Shown: positions 1 through 11,249, counted from the first letter of the stretch. The stretch: DNA of 64,000 bases from Bradyrhizobium arachidis (GCF_015291705.1 NZ_CP030050.1:9301001-9365000); one strand, 5' to 3'. Numbers and translations: made by a program. Notes: generated by a model not told the origin, from the letters alone.

Positions 1-1
1 C

Positions 2-397
2 CTGCTCCAGGCACAGGCACGAGCCCCGCAGTCGATTGCCGTCAAGATCGGCTTCGACGATGCCGAGGCGCGGAAGATCTTCGCTGGCAGCGACTTCACG
101 CTGATGCCTTCGCGCTTCGAGCCTTGCGGACTGAGCCAGATGTATGCCCAGCGCTTCGGCTCTTTGCCGATCGGCCATCGCACCGGCGGTCTTGCCGAGA
201 CTATCGTCGACGGCGAGACCGGCTTCCTGTTCGATCGTGCATCGGCGCCGGGCTTTCTCGGCAGTCTTTGCCGAGCATTCTCTACTTTCGGCATGAAGGA
301 CCGCCTCGACCAAATGCGCAGGGCCGCCATGGCGCAGGCCTTCAGCTGGAGGCAGTCGGCCAAGTCATACGCGGATCTCTACCGATCATCGATCTAG
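2..397 (+). CDS. glgA: Glycogen synthase, C-terminal part (window edge)
   Basis: The frame is open from the window edge, so only about the last 131 residues are seen. Glycogen synthase (GT5) adds glucose from ADP-glucose to the growing alpha-1,4-glucan. The visible part is the C-terminal nucleotide-sugar domain: a segment reading SRFEPCGLSQMYAQRFGSLP carries the conserved E-P-C-G-L donor-binding loop, followed by GGLAETIVDG, the usual GlgA GGLxDTV region, and GETGFLFD. It is followed 19 bases later by a glycosyltransferase gene and then glgX, which supports a glycogen/alpha-glucan cluster. The real start lies outside the window. Confidence 0.88.
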   Translation: MLQAQARAPQSIAVKIGFDDAEARKIFAGSDFTLMPSRFEPCGLSQMYAQRFGSLPIGHRTGGLAETIVDGETGFLFDRASAPGFLGSLCRAFSTFGMKDRLDQMRRAAMAQAFSWRQSAKSYADLYRSSI

Positions 398-416
398 AAG
401 ATATCGAGCACGGACC

Positions 417-1616
417 ATGAAAATCGCTCAAATCGCTCCGCTTGCGGAGAGCTGCCCGCCACGGCTCTACGGCGGCACCGAGCGCATCGTCTCGTATTTG
501 ACCGAAGAGCTGGTCCGCCAGGGCCATGAGGTCACCCTGTTCGCAAGCGGTGACTCCGTCACATCTGCGGAGCTGGTGCCGTGCTCGAAGATGGCCCTGC
601 GGCTGGATCCTTCCGTGAAGGATATGACGCCATACCACGTCATGATGCTGGACCAAGTTGCAAGGCGAGCGAACGAATTCGACGTCCTGCACTTCCATAT
701 CGATCATCTGCATTATCCCTTGATGCGGCGCTATGCGGACCGGATCGTCACGACATTGCATGGGCGGCTCGATCTACCCGATCTGAAGCCGTTTTACTTG
801 GCCTTCCCTGAGCCTCCCGTGGTCTCGATTTCGGACGCACAACGCCGCCCAATGCCACCGGTCAACTGGCTTGGCACCGTGCTTCATGGATTGCCCGAGA
901 ACATCCTCTCCTATCGGCCAGCGCCGTCCGGGGACTATTTTGCGTTCCTTGGACGCATCTCCCCCCAAAAAGGACCGGACAAGGCCATCGAGATCGCTGC
1001 CAAGACCGGCGTTCCCCTGAAGATGGCCGCCAAGATCGATGCCGCAGATCAGCGCTATTGGGATCAGGTGATCGCGCCGATGGTCGCGGCTCATCCAAAC
1101 GTCGAGTTCATTGGCGAGATCAATGAGCTCCAGAAAGCCGACTTCCTCGGCAATGCGCGCGCGCTGCTCTTTCCGATCTGCTGGCCTGAGCCCTTCGGTC
1201 TCGTCATGATCGAGGCGATGGCTTGCGGCACGCCAGTGGTTGCGCTTTCCCACGGCTCAGTGCCGGAGGTCATCGACCACGGCCTCAGCGGATTCGTCGT
1301 GAACTCTGTCGAGGAGGCGATCGCGGCGGCCAACGCAGCCGGGACATTGGATCGAGCGGCGATCCGCAAACGGTTCGAACAACGCTTCACGGCGGAGCGG
1401 ATGGCGAGCGACTATTTGGCCGCCTATCGCCGGTTACCGGCCCTTCGGCAAACATCGCAGCTGGACGTTCTCGCGACGCTGGAAAGCAAGAGCGCAATCC
1501 GGATGCCGATACCGTCTGCCGAGTTGGAAATAGCTGCCGTCGCCGCTGGCTCGAGATCCTTAGTCCGTGTCGGAACGGAACGCGCGAGCGGCGGTTACGA
1601 CAACACACAGGAGTAG
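417..1616 (+). CDS. GT4-family glycosyltransferase
   Basis: 399 residues, the normal size for a GT-B fold GT4 enzyme. The N-terminus (MKIAQIAPLAE, then YGGTERIVSYLTEEL) is the usual acceptor-side Rossmann start with the GG loop. The C-terminal half carries the EX7E motif as E258 and E266 in EPFGLVMIEAMACGTPVV. No membrane segment or signal peptide is evident, so it is cytoplasmic. Donor and acceptor cannot be told from sequence. Its place between glgA and glgX suggests alpha-glucan or trehalose-related work, but cell-surface glycan synthesis is equally possible. The ribosome site is weak (GGACC just before ATG). Confidence 0.85.
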   Translation: MKIAQIAPLAESCPPRLYGGTERIVSYLTEELVRQGHEVTLFASGDSVTSAELVPCSKMALRLDPSVKDMTPYHVMMLDQVARRANEFDVLHFHIDHLHYPLMRRYADRIVTTLHGRLDLPDLKPFYLAFPEPPVVSISDAQRRPMPPVNWLGTVLHGLPENILSYRPAPSGDYFAFLGRISPQKGPDKAIEIAAKTGVPLKMAAKIDAADQRYWDQVIAPMVAAHPNVEFIGEINELQKADFLGNARALLFPICWPEPFGLVMIEAMACGTPVVALSHGSVPEVIDHGLSGFVVNSVEEAIAAANAAGTLDRAAIRKRFEQRFTAERMASDYLAAYRRLPALRQTSQLDVLATLESKSAIRMPIPSAELEIAAVAAGSRSLVRVGTERASGGYDNTQE

Positions 1617-1621
1617 CCGCC

Positions 1622-1903
1622 ATGCGCCGCTCGATCCCTAAGCCCATCCGCAACAAGCTCGACCTGACCGATCGCGTTCAGATGCGGCTCGTCAGAAAAC
1701 GTCTTGGCCTTTCCGATGCCGAGCTGACCGCCATCGTCGGGCGGATTGGAAACTCGATCGCCGCGATCAGCAAGGAAGCCGCCAAACAGCGGGCCAACGC
1801 GCTGGCCAAGCCGGCTCACGTGCCTCCCGCGGCAGTGATCGCCTCAGCTGTGGCCATCGAGCAGGCCGCGGCCGAGATACCCGCATCAGCGCCGACATCC
1901 TAA
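1622..1903 (+). CDS. DUF3606-like small protein
   Basis: 93 residues starting at an ATG with a good AGGAG site ten bases upstream. The core LDLTDRVQMRLVRKRLGLSDAE followed by LTAIVGRIGNSIAAI matches the DUF3606 pattern, a short helical domain common in Rhizobiales (D-rich start, basic helix, then a VGxSxEEL-like helix). The C-terminal third is Ala-rich and low in complexity. It lies 5 bases after the glycosyltransferase and 23 before glgX, so it is probably cotranscribed. DUF3606 has no established biochemical role; small basic proteins of this type are often linked to stress conditions. Confidence 0.7.
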   Translation: MRRSIPKPIRNKLDLTDRVQMRLVRKRLGLSDAELTAIVGRIGNSIAAISKEAAKQRANALAKPAHVPPAAVIASAVAIEQAAAEIPASAPTS

Positions 1904-1926
1904 CCGGATTTTTATCGGGGGCATAC

Positions 1927-4167
1927 ATGGACCAAGAAGCGCGATCAGACGACGCCCTGACGCGGGCGGCGGCGAGCCTGCGCCGCTCGCGGATCACCGA
2001 AGGCAAGCCGTTTCCGCTTGGCGCTACCTGGGACGGCCTTGGCGTCAACTTCGCGCTATTCTCGGCCCACGCCACCAAGGTCGAGCTCTGCCTGTTCGAC
2101 GACGCGGGTGAAACCGAACTCGAGCGCATTGAGCTGCCGGAATTTACCGACGAGGTCTGGCACGGCTATCTGCCCTCGGCCCGTCCCGGCACCGTCTACG
2201 GCTATCGCGTCCACGGTCCTTACGAGCCTGACGCCGGTCACCGCTTCAATCCCAACAAGCTCCTGCTCGATCCCTACGCCAAGCAGTTGGTCGGGCAACT
2301 GCGCTGGGGACCCGAGCTGTTCGGCTACCAGCTCGATCACGCCGACAAGGACCTCTCCTATGACGAGCGCAATAGCGCGCCGCTGATGCAGAAGTGTCGC
2401 GTCATCGATCCCGCCTTCACCTGGGGCGCGGCGCGCAAGCCCGAAGTGCCGTGGGAACGGACGATCGTCTACGAGATGCACGTGAAGGGCTTTACCCAGC
2501 TGCACCCGCTAGTGCCGGAGGCAGACCGCGGCACCTTCTCGGGGCTCGCGCATTCTGAAATCCCCGGCTATCTGCGCTCGCTCGGCATCACCAGCGCGGA
2601 GCTGTTGCCGATCCATGCCTTCGTCGACGACAGCTACCTTGTCGAGAAAGGCCTTCGCAACTACTGGGGTTATAATTCCATCGCGTTCTTCGCGCCTGAG
2701 CCGCGCTACTTGAAGACGCCATTCGCGAACGAATTCAAAGAAATGGTGAACCAGTTCCACGCCCACGGCATCGAAGTCATTCTGGACGTTGTCTACAATC
2801 ACACCGCCGAAGGCAACGAACTCGGGCCCACGCTGTCGTTCAAGGGCATCGACAACGCCAGCTATTACCGCCTGCTGCCGGACCAGAAGCGCTACTACAT
2901 CAACGATACCGGCACCGGAAATACGGTGAACCTGTCCCATCCGCGGGTATTGCAGCTGGTTGCGGATTCCTTGCGCTATTGGGCAACCGAGATGCGAGTC
3001 GACGGCTTTCGCTTCGACCTCGCCACCATCCTGGCGCGGGAGCCCTATGGCTTCGACGAGGGCGGCGGCTTCCTCGACGCTTGCCGTCAGGATCCGGTGC
3101 TGTCCGGCGTCAAGCTGATCGCAGAGCCGTGGGACATCGGCCCGGGCGGTTATCAAGTCGGACAGTTCCCGCCGGGATGGGCCGAATGGAATGACAAGTT
3201 CAGGGACACGGTCCGCGCCTTCTGGAAGGGCGACGAAGGATCGATCGCGGACTTCGCCAAGCGCGTGTCGGGCTCCGGCGACCTGTTCAACAAACGCGGA
3301 CGCCGCCCCTGGGCCAGCGTCAACTTCGTCACCGCCCATGACGGCTTCAACCTCAACGATCTCGTTTCATACAACGATAAGCACAACGAGGCGAACGGCG
3401 AGGACAATCGCGACGGTCACAGCAATAATCATTCCTGGAATTGCGGGACCGAGGGTCCGACCGACGATCCCGAGATCACTGCGCTGCGCGAACGCCAGAA
3501 GCGGAACCTGCTCGCAACAATGCTGCTGTCCCACGGCACGCCGATGTTGCTCGCCGGTGACGAATTTGGACACACTCAGAACGGCAACAACAATGCCTAT
3601 GCACAGGATAATGAGACCACGTGGCTCGATTGGATGGGTATCACGGCAAACGGCCGCAGCCTTCGTGAATTCGCACGCAAGCTGATCGCTACGCGCAAGG
3701 CCTTCCCGATCCTCTATCGCAGCCGCTTCCTGGTGGGCTCCCACAATGAAGAGCTCGACGTCAAGGACGTCACATGGCTCTCGCCATCCGGCGAGGAGAT
3801 GACCACAGAGCAATGGCAGGACGCCAACGCCAGATGCTTTGGCATGCTACTCGACGGACGTGCACAGGAGACCGGGATCAAGCGCCGCGGCTCGGACGCG
3901 ACCATGCTGCTGGTCTACAATGCGCATTATGATGTCGTGAACTTCACCTTGCCGGCCGTCGCGGATGGAAGAACTTGGTTAGGGCTGGTCGATACCAATC
4001 AGCCGGAAACGCAGATGCCTGCATTCGAATTCGGACAGACTTACGCGGTGATCGGACGTTCTCTCGTGGCTTTTGGTCTGTCGACCGAGAACGTCGCCAC
4101 GCGCCGCTTGCGGCAAGGCCTCGGTGCACTGCTGGACGTCGCCGAGGCGCCCCTCGGGCAGGCTTGA
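1927..4167 (+). CDS. glgX: Glycogen debranching enzyme GlgX (GH13 isoamylase type)
   Basis: 746 residues, typical for GlgX/TreX. It hydrolyses alpha-1,6 branches of phosphorylase-limit glycogen in the cytoplasm. An N-terminal CBM48-like domain starts at about residue 25 (GKPFPLGATWDGLGVNFALFS). The GH13 barrel has DVVYNHTAEG (region I), DGFRFD with nucleophile D364, AEPWDIGPGGYQVG with acid/base E400, and TAHDGFNLNDLVSYNDKHNE with D472 as transition-state stabiliser. The ATG is preceded by a GGGGG run seven bases away. It forms the end of the glgA-GT4-DUF3606-glgX cluster. Confidence 0.95.
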   Translation: MDQEARSDDALTRAAASLRRSRITEGKPFPLGATWDGLGVNFALFSAHATKVELCLFDDAGETELERIELPEFTDEVWHGYLPSARPGTVYGYRVHGPYEPDAGHRFNPNKLLLDPYAKQLVGQLRWGPELFGYQLDHADKDLSYDERNSAPLMQKCRVIDPAFTWGAARKPEVPWERTIVYEMHVKGFTQLHPLVPEADRGTFSGLAHSEIPGYLRSLGITSAELLPIHAFVDDSYLVEKGLRNYWGYNSIAFFAPEPRYLKTPFANEFKEMVNQFHAHGIEVILDVVYNHTAEGNELGPTLSFKGIDNASYYRLLPDQKRYYINDTGTGNTVNLSHPRVLQLVADSLRYWATEMRVDGFRFDLATILAREPYGFDEGGGFLDACRQDPVLSGVKLIAEPWDIGPGGYQVGQFPPGWAEWNDKFRDTVRAFWKGDEGSIADFAKRVSGSGDLFNKRGRRPWASVNFVTAHDGFNLNDLVSYNDKHNEANGEDNRDGHSNNHSWNCGTEGPTDDPEITALRERQKRNLLATMLLSHGTPMLLAGDEFGHTQNGNNNAYAQDNETTWLDWMGITANGRSLREFARKLIATRKAFPILYRSRFLVGSHNEELDVKDVTWLSPSGEEMTTEQWQDANARCFGMLLDGRAQETGIKRRGSDATMLLVYNAHYDVVNFTLPAVADGRTWLGLVDTNQPETQMPAFEFGQTYAVIGRSLVAFGLSTENVATRRLRQGLGALLDVAEAPLGQA

Positions 4168-4384
4168 CCATGCCATGCGAGCGACTGCGATGGCCCGAGG
4201 AAGCTGACTTGCCAACGGAACTTGGCGGAGGGGCCCGATCGATACCTCTATGCCCGACGAGCCAGGGCCGTATTCTGGGTGCGGAACGAGGGAGGGCGTG
4301 CCAAGTTTTCCCGATAGCCTGGGTTCGTGATCCCAGGTCACAAGGTGACTTGTGCCCCAACTCGCTAGTCCTGTGAAGCTGGTC

Positions 4385-5395
4385 TTTCTCTTCCGCCGAA
4401 GCACCTTCGAGAACCGAATAGCCTGGGTCCGTTAGCATGTCCGCGGCTGCTGCACGTACGAGCGGCTCGTCATCGACGAGAAGTACTGTTCCAAGAGAAC
4501 CACCGTTCGGCACCGATGCAGGTTGCTGGCTCCCCGCCTGCACGGGCTCGTCGGTGGAAGGAAGCCAAATCTCTATATTTGTACCCAGCCCTGGGCGGCT
4601 CTGAATGGTCAGAGCGCCGCCCAACGGCAATGCAAGGCCGTGAGCCATCGATAAACCGAGACCCGTTCCCTTTCCGATTCCCCTTGGTCGAGAAGAATGG
4701 CTCGATGGCCCGAGCCTTCACCGAATCTCCATGCCGGCTCCGTTGTCCGCAACAGATAGCCTGACGTAACGTCCGGGCTTCAAATTGGTGCGGTGTCCTG
4801 CCTCAACGTGTTGGGCCCGATGCGTAACGTACCACCCTCAGGCATCGCATCACGTGCATTAACTGCAAGATTGAGGAGAGCCATCTCAAGCTGGCTTTCA
4901 TCGACCTTGCGAAAGGCAAAGCCTTCTCGATCTCGACCGACACCTTGACCTGCGGACCGGATGTACTCGCAATCAGGTTGGCCATTCCATTAATCAGGTC
5001 ACCACCTGTGTTGGCTTGGCTTGAAGTGGTTGTCGCCGTGCGAATGCAAGCAACCGCTGAACAAGCGCCTTTGCTCTCTCGGCAGACTGCATCGCTCCGG
5101 CGATCAACCGTTGCTCGCGCTCCCCACCTACACCACTCCGTTGCGACGCATCGAGGGCCCGACGATTGGCGTCAACAGGTTATTGAAGTCGTGGGCGGCG
5201 CCGCCGGTCAACTGGCCCATCGCTTCCATTTTCTGCCCCTGGCGGAGCTGCTCTTCCGCCCGGGAAAGGCGCTCCTGTTCTCGGATACGTCTTGTCACAT
5301 CGTAGACGAACTGGTACGCCCCGATCCGGTCACCTTTGCTGTTTTAGCAAGGTATTGTACTTTCGTAGCGGCGGCGCTCGCGAGCGCAATCGCCG
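4385..5395 (-). pseudogene. Frameshifted hybrid histidine kinase remnant
   Basis: Reading the minus strand with frame changes gives the parts of a PAS-type hybrid histidine kinase in order. At 5310-5150 is [20 protein letters not shown], then [21 protein letters not shown] (H box). At about 5110-5000 is [21 protein letters not shown]. At 4990-4900 is [22 protein letters not shown], and at 4890-4840 is [20 protein letters not shown] (N box). At 4650-4550 comes GLALPLGGALTIQSRPGLGT (G2 region), then LLVDDEPLVRAAAADML, the start of a receiver domain that is cut off near 4385. At least four frame breaks and the missing receiver end make it non-functional. Confidence 0.85.
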
Positions 5396-5487
5396 AATGC
5401 TGCCACTTCCGCTAATTCCTCTTCTCCGCATTTTCATTTCGAGACTCGTTGAAGACACTGGTAAATAAATTAGGCTCAGCCATCCAG

Positions 5488-5830
5488 TTTGTTGGTATTT
5501 TTGTTGGCATCAGGATATTAACGAGCGGCGAATTTCGTTAGTTCGAACGATGGAACGAGCAAAGGCCCGCAAGAACGATGGCGCGGGCACCAACCCAAAA
5601 CAGATCTGACCGACGTCGACTGCCGCGCCGCGCGACTGAATTTGAAATGGGCGACGGACCGCTCGCGCTTTTCGTCTCGCGCACAAGGCTGATGCAGCAT
5701 TGGGCTGATCGGATCGACCATTGGCTCGATCTCAAGAAGGCGATGCCGACAGGCTTGGGTCTCCTATCATCAGGCTGGTTGATGTTGTCCAATTCAACCC
5801 GCGGCAAGCTCATGTGATAGTTGTCGACGC
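5488..5830 (+). pseudogene. Possible remnant of a P4-type tyrosine integrase
   Basis: Two near-identical octamers, GTTGGTAT (5491-5498) and GTTGGCAT (5503-5510), resemble the repeats often seen just upstream of P4-type integrase genes. Downstream, with frame changes, the + strand reads MERAKARKNDGAG, then LTDVDCRAARLNL, then DGPLALFVSRTRLMQHWADR. This is reminiscent of an Arm DNA-binding domain (LTDxxIRNAK ... DGxGLYLxVxPxGxKxWR). The match is short and broken, no catalytic domain follows, and the reading is tentative. Otherwise nothing recognisable is seen between 5396 and 6106. Confidence 0.25.
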
Positions 5831-6106
5831 TTGTGCATGACGTTCCGGAAAGCGGATCGATTTCGCCGCGCCTTTGCGACGCGTTGCGCTTGGCCGCCTG
5901 AGATAAAACGCCGCGTACATGCGCCGTGACCCAGAGATCGTCTGCGCTGCTCACCCTTGCCTTCCGAAGGCAATGCTCGAGGATTCGGCTCCGATGGGCA
6001 CCAAGCGGCCCACTTATACGCAGATGTATCCGAAAACCGCCTCGACGTCCTCGCGCACTTCCAAGTCCACGGATGCTTTGTTTTGACTGTCCGCAGCGGA
6101 GGCACA

Positions 6107-6295
6107 GTGTTGAAAATCAAGAGAATCGAAAATTTAAGACTTCCAACCAAAGCGGAAGCAGTCAATCGGGCGAAGCCTTCCGAGCACGCAATCCTTCGCC
6201 TCGCCCGCCTTATCGGACGACAAATGGCCCGTGACGATATCAAGGATCGTCGATCACCTTGTGCCGCGCCCGAGAAAGAAACCACCCCAATCTAG
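6107..6295 (+). CDS. Small hypothetical protein upstream of the recombinase
   Basis: 62 residues (VLKIKRIENLRLPTKAEAVN, then AKPSEHAILRLARLIGRQMARDD near residues 23-43). A strong GGAGG at 6098-6102 fits a TTG start at 6110 (7-base spacing) or the GTG at 6107. The helix ILRLARLIGRQMARDD resembles short uncharacterised proteins that I associate with phage-type or large-serine-recombinase elements in alphaproteobacteria; I cannot name a family. It precedes the recombinase gene by 232 bases. The surrounding DNA is decayed, so it may also be a fossil frame. Confidence 0.45.
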   Translation: MLKIKRIENLRLPTKAEAVNRAKPSEHAILRLARLIGRQMARDDIKDRRSPCAAPEKETTPI

Positions 6296-6527
6296 CCGCG
6301 TCATGGCACATCGCCATTGTGTAGTTGGATCTCTCGAGTACGCAGCAAATGGGATATGAGCAAAGACGCACACGGCGCAGCGTCTTCTAGTTCACTCCAG
6401 AGCGCCGCGATATGCCTTTCCTTGCATCAAACGCATCCGGGTGTGCACGGCATATAAATGCCGCGTTCATTCGATATTTTTTTCACGGCGCCATGTGCCG
6501 ACGCAAGTGGAATGCAAGGACAAGTCA

Positions 6528-8258
<1,731 letters not shown>

Positions 8259-8746
8259 TTAAACCGTTGCGCGCCTTCAGCAAATCCCGGGGACGGTGAG
8301 GTTAAGGCCGACGCTGTTCGCGTGGCTTGCTCGTCCGTCCCAAAGGCTTCCTTGGAAGGCAACCCCGGGCAAAGCCCGTCGGGTGCGGGGCGTATGTATC
8401 AAGGCGGGGTGGCTTTGGAAAGGGCCGCCGGGACGTTTTTTTCGACTTTATGACAACGCGGTGGGCCGGTTTTCGGCCGGTTTGGCGCGCTCTTGCCAGA
8501 AGTTCCACAACGGGCCAGCTTGCGGCAACAAGATAACGGGGGAACGCCATGGACCACCCGCTGACCTGCCCCGCCTGATGGCGGCGGGATCGCGCGGCTG
8601 GAGAAGCTGCCGTCATTCCGGGGCGCGTGCTGCGCGAGCCCGGAATCCATCGATCCGCATCACCTGCGGGCCAATGGATTCCGGGTTCGCGACTTCGTCG
8701 CGCCCTGGATTGACGCCTACAAAAAGGCGCGCAGGGGGAAACATCG
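8259..8746. other. Intergenic region upstream of tRNA-fMet and the GMC gene
   Basis: No convincing gene. It should hold the tRNA promoter (minus, just above 8258) and the promoter of the + strand oxidoreductase. A palindromic repeat occupies about 8611-8713. Several overlapping open frames on both strands have no recognisable protein sequence. Confidence 0.5.
8611..8713. repeat. Imperfect palindromic intergenic repeat (CGTCATTCCGGGG type)
   Basis: The unit starts CGTCATTCCGGGGCGCG. Its centre has CCCGGAATCCAT and, inverted after 28 bases, ATGGATTCCGGG. It ends in GCGCCCTGG. Related units starting with TGTCATGCCCCGG or TGTCGTCCCGGG occur at 37928 and 51485. Confidence 0.75.
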
Positions 8747-10339
8747 GTGACTGACATATTCGATTTCGTCGTCGTGGGCGCGGGCTCCGGCGGCTGCGCC
8801 GTGGCGGGGCGGCTGTCGGAGGATGCGGCGACATCCGTGGCGTTGCTCGATGCCGGCGGGCGCAACGACACTTGGCGGATCACCACGCCGTTCGGGCTCG
8901 CCTTGCCCTACCCCGCGGCCAACTGGGCCTTCGATACCGTGCCGCAGAAGGGATTGAACGGCCGCATCGGCTATCAGCCGCGCGGCAAGGGTCTCGGCGG
9001 ATCCTCGGCGATCAATGCCATGGTCTACATCCGCGGCCACAAATGGGACTACGACCACTGGGCCGAGCTCGGCAACGCAGGCTGGTCGTACGCGGACGTG
9101 CTGCCCTACTTCAAGCGCGCGGAGAACAACCGCGATTTCGACGGCGAGTATCACGGCAAGGGTGGCCCGCTGCATGTCAACAGGCTCCGCTCGGACAATC
9201 CGATCCATGAGGTCTTCCATCAGGCCGCGCGCGAGGCGCAGTTCCGCATCCGCGACGACTTCAATGAAGCGGATCATGAAGGGCTCGGCAGCTATCAGGT
9301 GACGCAGCACAATGGCGAGCGCTGGAGCGCGGCGCGCGCCTATCTGCAGCCCCACATGGACAAGCGCGCGAATCTGCGCGTCGAGACGGGGGCGCAGGCC
9401 ACGCGCATTTTGTTCGAGGGCAAGCGCGCGGTCGGAATCGAATATGTGCAGGGCAAGCAAAAGAAGCAGCTGCGCGCCCGGCGCGAGGTGATCCTCGCCG
9501 CCGGCGCCTTCCAGTCGCCGCAGCTGCTGATGCTGTCGGGCGTCGGCGATGGCGAGGCGCTTCGCGCGCACGGCATCGGCGTCACCCATCACCTGCCGGG
9601 GGTCGGGCGCAATCTGCAGGACCATCCGGATTTCGTCTTCGTCTACGCCTCCGATTATCCGCACTTCGTTCACTCCTCGCTTGGCCGGCTGCCATCCTTG
9701 CTCCGCGCCATCCAGCGGTACCGTAGGGAGCGGCGCGGCCTGATGACCACCAATTTCGCCGAGTGCGGCGGCTTCTTGAAGACGCAGGCCCATCTCGACG
9801 TGCCGGACATCCAGCTGCACTTCGTCGTCGCGATGCTCGACGATCACGGCCGCAAGAAGCACAAGGAGGCAGGCTTCTCATGCCATGTCTGCCTGCTCAG
9901 ACCGAAGAGCCGCGGCAGCGTCTGGCTGAGAAGCGCCGATCCGCTCGCAGCTCCAATGATCGATCCGAACTTTCTCGGCGAGGACTGGGATCTCGAGGCG
10001 ATGGTCGCCGGCTTCAAGACCACGCGACGGCTGATGGAGACACCGGCGCTGCGCGCGTTGCAGAAGAAGGACATATTCACATCCGACGTGCGAACCGACG
10101 ACGACATCCGCGCGATCCTGCGCAATCGCGTCGACACCGTCTATCACCCGGTGGGCACCTGCAAGATGGGCACGGATGCGATGGCCGTGGTCGATCCGAA
10201 GCTGAAGGTGCACGGTGTGCAAGGTTTGCGCGTCGTCGATGCCTCGATCATGCCGACGCTGATCGGCGGCAACACCAATGCGCCGACCATCATGATCGGG
10301 GAGAAGGCGGCGGATATGATCCGGGGAGACGTGCGGTAG
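8747..10339 (+). CDS. GMC family oxidoreductase (choline/alcohol dehydrogenase type)
   Basis: 530 residues from a GTG start with a CAGGGGGAA site. It is an FAD flavoenzyme oxidising an alcohol. The N-terminal FAD-binding motif is FDFVVVGAGSGGCAVAGRLS. GMC signature 1 is visible as PRGKGLGGSSAINAMVYIRG (about residues 77-96) and signature 2 as GAFQSPQLLMLSGVGDGEAL (about 252-271). The C-terminus has YHPVGTCKMG, with the conserved catalytic His, and the final FAD contact NTNAPTIMIGEKAADMI. It resembles BetA-like dehydrogenases, but no betaine aldehyde dehydrogenase lies nearby, so the substrate is open; polyethylene glycol or long-chain alcohols are alternatives. It stands alone on this strand. 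Confidence 0.92.
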   Translation: MTDIFDFVVVGAGSGGCAVAGRLSEDAATSVALLDAGGRNDTWRITTPFGLALPYPAANWAFDTVPQKGLNGRIGYQPRGKGLGGSSAINAMVYIRGHKWDYDHWAELGNAGWSYADVLPYFKRAENNRDFDGEYHGKGGPLHVNRLRSDNPIHEVFHQAAREAQFRIRDDFNEADHEGLGSYQVTQHNGERWSAARAYLQPHMDKRANLRVETGAQATRILFEGKRAVGIEYVQGKQKKQLRARREVILAAGAFQSPQLLMLSGVGDGEALRAHGIGVTHHLPGVGRNLQDHPDFVFVYASDYPHFVHSSLGRLPSLLRAIQRYRRERRGLMTTNFAECGGFLKTQAHLDVPDIQLHFVVAMLDDHGRKKHKEAGFSCHVCLLRPKSRGSVWLRSADPLAAPMIDPNFLGEDWDLEAMVAGFKTTRRLMETPALRALQKKDIFTSDVRTDDDIRAILRNRVDTVYHPVGTCKMGTDAMAVVDPKLKVHGVQGLRVVDASIMPTLIGGNTNAPTIMIGEKAADMIRGDVR

Positions 10340-10344
10340 CTCTT

Positions 10345-10480
10345 CTCCCTCTCCCCGCTTGCGGGGAGAGGGTTGGGGTGTCTCCACGAGGACGGTGATA
10401 GCTCGACTCGCGGAAACTCCCCTTACCCGGAATTTGCTTTCGCAAATTCCGGCCTCTCCCCGCACGCGGGGAGAGGCGAA
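10345..10480. repeat. CTCTCCCCGC-type imperfect palindrome, copy 1
   Basis: Short hairpins CTCTCCCCGC-TT-GCGGGGAGAG at the left and CTCTCCCCGCACGCGGGGAGAG at the right enclose about 85 bases including GGAATTTGC-TTTC-GCAAATTCC. Similar units lie at 12876, 31617, 41959 and 47689. This one sits between two convergent genes. Confidence 0.85.
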
Positions 10481-10487
10481 GACACGC

Positions 10488-11249
10488 TCAATTCAGCAAG
10501 AACCCGCCGTCCACCGTTACCACACTCCCCGTCATGTACCGCGACGCCTTCGAGGCCAGCAGCAAAATCGCGCCGTCGAGATCGGACTCGGCGCCGACGC
10601 GGCGCTGGGGGATGCGTTTGGCGAGGCGCTCGCCGGCGGGCGTCGACCAGAAGGCGTGGTTCATCTCGGTATCGATATAGCCGGGCGCGAGCGCGTTGAT
10701 GCGGATGTTTTGCCCCGCGAGCTCCAGCGCCATCGCTTTGGTCGCCTGGATGATGCCGGCCTTGGAGATGGCATAGGGCGAGACCGCCTTGAGCACGCCG
10801 GTGCCGAGCACGGAAGCGATGTTGACGATGTTGCCTTCCTGCTTGCGCGCAATCATGCGGCGGGCGATTTCGGTCGCGAGGAAATAAGCGCCCTTCAGAT
10901 TGGCGCCGATCACCGCGTCCCAGTCGGCCTCGGTCTGCTCGGTCGCGAGCTTCTCGATGGCGATGCCGGCATTGTTGATCAGCACCGTGACCGGGCCGAG
11001 CGCTGATTCCGCGTCATCCACGGCTTTCGCGATCGATGCGGTGTCGGTGACGTCGAGCGCGATCGCAGCTGCGCGGCCGCCCTTGCCGCGGATCTCCTCC
11101 TCGAGACTCCTCAGCTTGTCGGTCTGTCGCGCCGCGAGCGCGACCGCCGCGCCATGTGCCGCCAGCACCCGGGCAAACTGCCGCCCCAGCCCCTGGCTCG
11201 CGCCTGTTACGAGGATGGTTTCTTTACTGACGTCGAATAGGTCTGACAT
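10488..11249 (-). CDS. SDR family oxidoreductase (FabG-like)
   Basis: 253 residues, normal for a classical SDR. The NAD(P) motif is VTGASQGLGRQFARVLAAHG, the NNAG motif is LINNAGIAIEK, and the catalytic Ser and YxxxK appear as IASVLGTGVLKAVSPYAISK. The end, ASRYMTGSVVTVDGGFLLN, is the usual SDR C-terminus. The ATG has an AAGGA site. Substrate is unknown; members of this branch act on 3-oxoacyl thioesters, sugars or hydroxy acids. It is monocistronic as far as can be seen, convergent with the GMC gene and divergent from the cvpA-like gene. Confidence 0.88.
   Translation of the reverse strand: MSDLFDVSKETILVTGASQGLGRQFARVLAAHGAAVALAARQTDKLRSLEEEIRGKGGRAAAIALDVTDTASIAKAVDDAESALGPVTVLINNAGIAIEKLATEQTEADWDAVIGANLKGAYFLATEIARRMIARKQEGNIVNIASVLGTGVLKAVSPYAISKAGIIQATKAMALELAGQNIRINALAPGYIDTEMNHAFWSTPAGERLAKRIPQRRVGAESDLDGAILLLASKASRYMTGSVVTVDGGFLLN

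Noticed and set aside
4170..4376. Small + strand frame after glgX
   Set aside because: No family resemblance and no ribosome site; it overlaps the region of the decayed kinase and looks non-coding.
5926..6234. Overlapping frames on both strands in 5538-6290
   Set aside because: Arg/Ser/Pro-rich, no conserved motifs, mutually overlapping; only the 62-residue frame with GGAGG was kept.
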